Positions 10,591-12,933 of a stretch of DNA of 12,933 bases are shown piece after piece; position 1 is the first letter of the stretch, and each line of letters begins with the position of its first letter. The notes under the pieces are model-generated. The model ran no database searches. It was not told the DNA's origin and saw nothing but the letters and a program-made list of their open reading frames with translations. The position numbers and the translations under genes were made by a program. This stretch comes from an uncultured Kineosporia sp. (lineage in GTDB: Bacteria; Actinomycetota; Actinomycetes; Actinomycetales; Kineosporiaceae), in contig CALMAR010000197.1 of assembly GCA_937859855.1 (NCBI GenBank), positions 1 to 12,933 on the forward strand, read 5' to 3'.

Positions 10591-12258
10591 TCACCAGGTG
10601 GACACGTCGTCCAGCAGCACCTGCTCGTCCAGCACACGCTCGGCGGCGCCGCCGGCATCGATGCCCGCACTGTCATCCGTGGCAGCATCGGATTGACCTT
10701 CGGCATGCCCTTCCGGCTGGCCGTCTCGCGAGGTCTGCAATTTGACCTCGATGGTCACCACGGTGCCACCGCCAAGGCCGCGACTGACAGTTCCATCAAC
10801 CGGCCCATCGTTGGCGGTATCGGCGGCCGGGCCGGCCACGTCGCCGGGACTGGCCCAGCTGATCCGCCCGTTCATCTCCCCGCCGATCAGGGCCTGCACG
10901 ATCTGCGTGCCCAGGCCGGAGGCTCCGGCCGAGAAGCCTTCCGGCAGGCCGCGCCCGTCGTCCTGGATCGTCGCGGTCAGTTGAGCGCCATGCCGTTGCG
11001 CGCTGACCGTAACCGTTCCGTCCGTGCCGTTCAGGCCGTGGGCCACGGCATTGGTCACCAGTTCGGTGATCACCAGTGCCAGCGGGGTCGCGTTCTCGGC
11101 GCGCATCTCGCCGAACCGGCCCAGCCTGCGGATCCGCACCTGCCCGGACGGCACCGCCAGCTCCACCGCCAGTGACAGCGTGCGCCCGACCACCTCGTCG
11201 AAGTCCACCGTCTCGCCCAGGCCCTCGGATAGTGTCTCGTGCACCAGCGCGATCGTGGCCACCCGCCGCATCGCCTCCTGCAGAGCGAATCGCGCCTCGT
11301 CGGACTGGATCCGCCGGGCCTGCATCCGCAGCAGCGCGGCCACTGTCTGCAGGTTGTTCTTGACCCGATGATGAACCTCGCGGATGGTCGCATCCTTCGT
11401 GAGCAGTTCGCGCTCACGCCGCCGGAGCTCGGTGATCTCGCGCAACAGCAGCAGTGCGGCTCGCCGTTCGCCGTCCACGGTCAACGGAATGGCCCGCAAC
11501 GACAGGGTCGCACCGCGGCTCTCGATGTGGCTGCGCCACGGTGCCCGGCCGGTCAGCACCAGCGGCAGCGACTCGTCCACTGGACCGGGCTGGTCCAGCA
11601 GCGGTGTGATCAGCTCCGAGAGCGTCTCGTCCACGATGTCGCCGAAGTGCCCGAGCCGGTGCAGGGCCGACACCGCGTTCGGACTGGCGTAGACAACCCG
11701 GCCCTCCTTGTCCAGCCGGATCAGCCCGTCACCAACCCGGGGCGCGCCCCGGCGTGGGCCGCTCGGTGACCCGGCCAGCGGGAACTCGCCCGAGCTGATC
11801 ATGCGCGCCAGATCGTCAGCGCACTGAAGATAGGTCAGCTCGAGCCGGCTCGGAGTGCGGGCCGTGGACAGGTTGGTGTGCCGCGAGATCACCGCGATCG
11901 GCTGGCCAGCCCGCATCACCGGGACAGTCTCCTCGCGCACCGGGACGTCATCGTGCCACTCCGGATCGCGGTTGCGGCAGATCCGGCGCAGCTCGAAGGC
12001 TCGCTCCAGCTGCGGGCGGCGCCCCTGCTCCACCACCGCTCCAACGATGTCGTCGTAGTACACCGTGGTGCCCGTGCTCGGACGGCAGTGCGCCACCGCG
12101 ACCCATCCCCCGGTGTCGCGTTGCGGCACCCATAGCACCAGGTCGGCGAAGGACAAGTCAGAGATCATCTGCCAGTCACCGGCCAGCAGGTGCAGCCATT
12201 CGAGATCGGCCTGCTCCAGGTCGCAGTGGCGCAAGACCAGGTCCCTCATCGTCGGCAT
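10591..12258 (-). CDS. pdtaS: Sensor histidine kinase PdtaS
   Basis: A 555-aa cytosolic HisKA_2/HWE-like kinase; no membrane segment. Order: GAF domain (about 1-155, with LSFADLVLWV and AHCRPSTGTTV), PAS domain (about 175-275, DGLIRLDKEGRVVYASPNAVSALHR), H-box REVHHRVKNNLQTVAALL (293-310), N-box ELVTNAVAHG (399-408), G1 DDGRGLP (433-439) and G2 SGLGTQIV (447-454). It is collinear with M. tuberculosis PdtaS (Rv3220c), which phosphorylates the ANTAR-type RNA-binding regulator PdtaR, here not in the window. Two additions stand out: a Gly/Asp/Ala-rich insert (about 470-498) before the last ATPase strand, and an acidic C-terminal tail of 48 residues. In the GAF domain Cys58 is kept, but the position of mycobacterial Cys53 is Ala54. 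ATG 12258 is chosen by length; the second Met at codon 4 is also possible. Confidence 0.93.
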   Translation of the reverse strand: MPTMRDLVLRHCDLEQADLEWLHLLAGDWQMISDLSFADLVLWVPQRDTGGWVAVAHCRPSTGTTVYYDDIVGAVVEQGRRPQLERAFELRRICRNRDPEWHDDVPVREETVPVMRAGQPIAVISRHTNLSTARTPSRLELTYLQCADDLARMISSGEFPLAGSPSGPRRGAPRVGDGLIRLDKEGRVVYASPNAVSALHRLGHFGDIVDETLSELITPLLDQPGPVDESLPLVLTGRAPWRSHIESRGATLSLRAIPLTVDGERRAALLLLREITELRRRERELLTKDATIREVHHRVKNNLQTVAALLRMQARRIQSDEARFALQEAMRRVATIALVHETLSEGLGETVDFDEVVGRTLSLAVELAVPSGQVRIRRLGRFGEMRAENATPLALVITELVTNAVAHGLNGTDGTVTVSAQRHGAQLTATIQDDGRGLPEGFSAGASGLGTQIVQALIGGEMNGRISWASPGDVAGPAADTANDGPVDGTVSRGLGGGTVVTIEVKLQTSRDGQPEGHAEGQSDAATDDSAGIDAGGAAERVLDEQVLLDDVSTW

Positions 12259-12430
12259 GACCCCAGGGTAAGCGGGCCGCAGCAGCGGGCCGGGTATCCG
12301 TGAGGGGCACGGAGTGCGGACAGACCACCGATATGGCTATCTTTGCCTCCAACTGAAAGCTGGGCGGCAATCAGGCCCGTGTTCGCTGGTGGGGCGGCGG
12401 CACCAGGCCTGGAATGGGTGGGGGAAAGAC

Positions 12431-12933
12431 ATGGCGAGCTGGGCTGTCCTTGGCCTGAGTCAGGATCCGGCACCGGGCGACCCGGTTGCCGTTCGAACCA
12501 CCGCGCAGCGCTTCGGCAATCAGGCCGACGTGCTGGAGCGGACGTCGTCGCGGCTGTCGTCGATCGCGACGTCCAGCGATGTGCTGAAGATGGCCGGCGA
12601 TTACGCCAAGCCGTTCCAGGACGCGCTGCACGATATGCCCGGCGAGTTCGCCAAGTCCGAACGGGCCTACCGCGGCTGCGGACAGGCACTGGCCCGATTC
12701 GCCGGCAGCTTGGAGCAGGCTCAGTCGATGGCTCGCTCGGCCCTCAGCCGGGGTGAGGCGGCCGACGGGGAGTGGACCGGAGCGATCCAGCAGATCGGCT
12801 ATCTGCTGCCCCCCGACCGCAGCCTCACGCTGTCACCGCCAGGGTTGGCCGACCATCGGGTCGACACCGCGACCACTGGCCTGGACGAGTCATTGCGAAG
12901 CCGGATCAGGGCGGCGGCCGGGCGGGCCCGGAC
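12431..12933 (+). CDS. Putative type VII-secreted protein, N-terminal part
   Basis: An open frame of 167 codons from ATG 12431 to the window end without a stop, preceded by a GGGGGAAAG ribosome binding site. The N-terminus ASWAVLGLSQDPAPGDPVAV, then helical stretches (RTTAQRFGNQADVLERTSSRLSSI, AGDYAKPFQDALHDMPGEFAKSE, YRGCGQALARFAGSLEQAQSMA), fits the putative T7SS signal domain at the start of actinobacterial polymorphic toxins: 'LGL-x-x-DP-x-PGDP' followed by a WXG100-like helical hairpin. The central W-x-G turn is replaced by MAGD (54-57). After about residue 112 the sequence changes and includes PPDRSLTLSPPGLADHRVD. A toxin or enzyme domain would lie beyond the window. The 172-bp gap to pdtaS is a divergent promoter region in which I could not assign elements. 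Confidence 0.65.
   Translation, partial: MASWAVLGLSQDPAPGDPVAVRTTAQRFGNQADVLERTSSRLSSIATSSDVLKMAGDYAKPFQDALHDMPGEFAKSERAYRGCGQALARFAGSLEQAQSMARSALSRGEAADGEWTGAIQQIGYLLPPDRSLTLSPPGLADHRVDTATTGLDESLRSRIRAAAGRAR

Noticed and set aside
12292..12297. GGGTAT as a SigF promoter for the T7SS-like gene
   Set aside because: No GTTT-type -35 at proper spacing and it is about 134 bp from the start; a chance match is likely in this GC-rich DNA.

Overview
The window is high-GC DNA with GTG/TTG starts, GTGA/TGATG overlaps and an actinobacterial gene set (WhiB1, PdtaS, UsfX-SigF, an ErmE-like methylase), so it comes from an Actinomycetota chromosome carrying a prophage. I cannot place the genus from sequence alone.

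Left part (1 to about 5,600): the end of the tail module of a siphovirus-like prophage, all on the + strand and tightly packed. It holds the tail-assembly chaperone with a canonical -1 slippery heptamer GGGAAAA, a 677-aa tape measure protein with a 120-bp internal repeat, a minor tail protein, and five small beta-rich tail/fibre proteins. No lysis gene or integrase is visible. The module stops 24 bp before a convergent 5' fragment of a cpaF/tadA-type secretion ATPase gene. That fragment keeps only about the first 100 codons and then runs into foreign-looking sequence, so the region around 5,543-5,625 is probably a prophage attachment junction and the prophage (or its remnant) has interrupted a Tad/Flp pilus ATPase gene.

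Middle part (5,900-7,640): an ErmE-like 23S rRNA adenine-N6 methyltransferase, divergent from the cpaF fragment and with a hairpin in its leader, then a spermidine/diamine-type GNAT acetyltransferase. Both gaps contain several palindromes.

Stress-regulation part (7,640-9,711): a UsfX/RsbW-type anti-sigma factor translationally coupled to a SigF-family sigma factor, with a GGGTAT element at a suitable distance upstream that suggests autoregulation, then a small four-helix membrane protein.

Right part (9,712-12,933): a 551-bp non-coding interval rich in inverted repeats with a CRP-like site, leading to whiB1. WhiB1 is convergent with a PdtaS-type sensor histidine kinase, the two separated by a 32-bp perfect palindrome that probably terminates both. 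This whiB1/pdtaS pairing matches the Mycobacterium arrangement. The window ends inside a gene whose N-terminus resembles the putative type VII secretion signal domain of actinobacterial polymorphic toxins, but which lacks the W-x-G turn.
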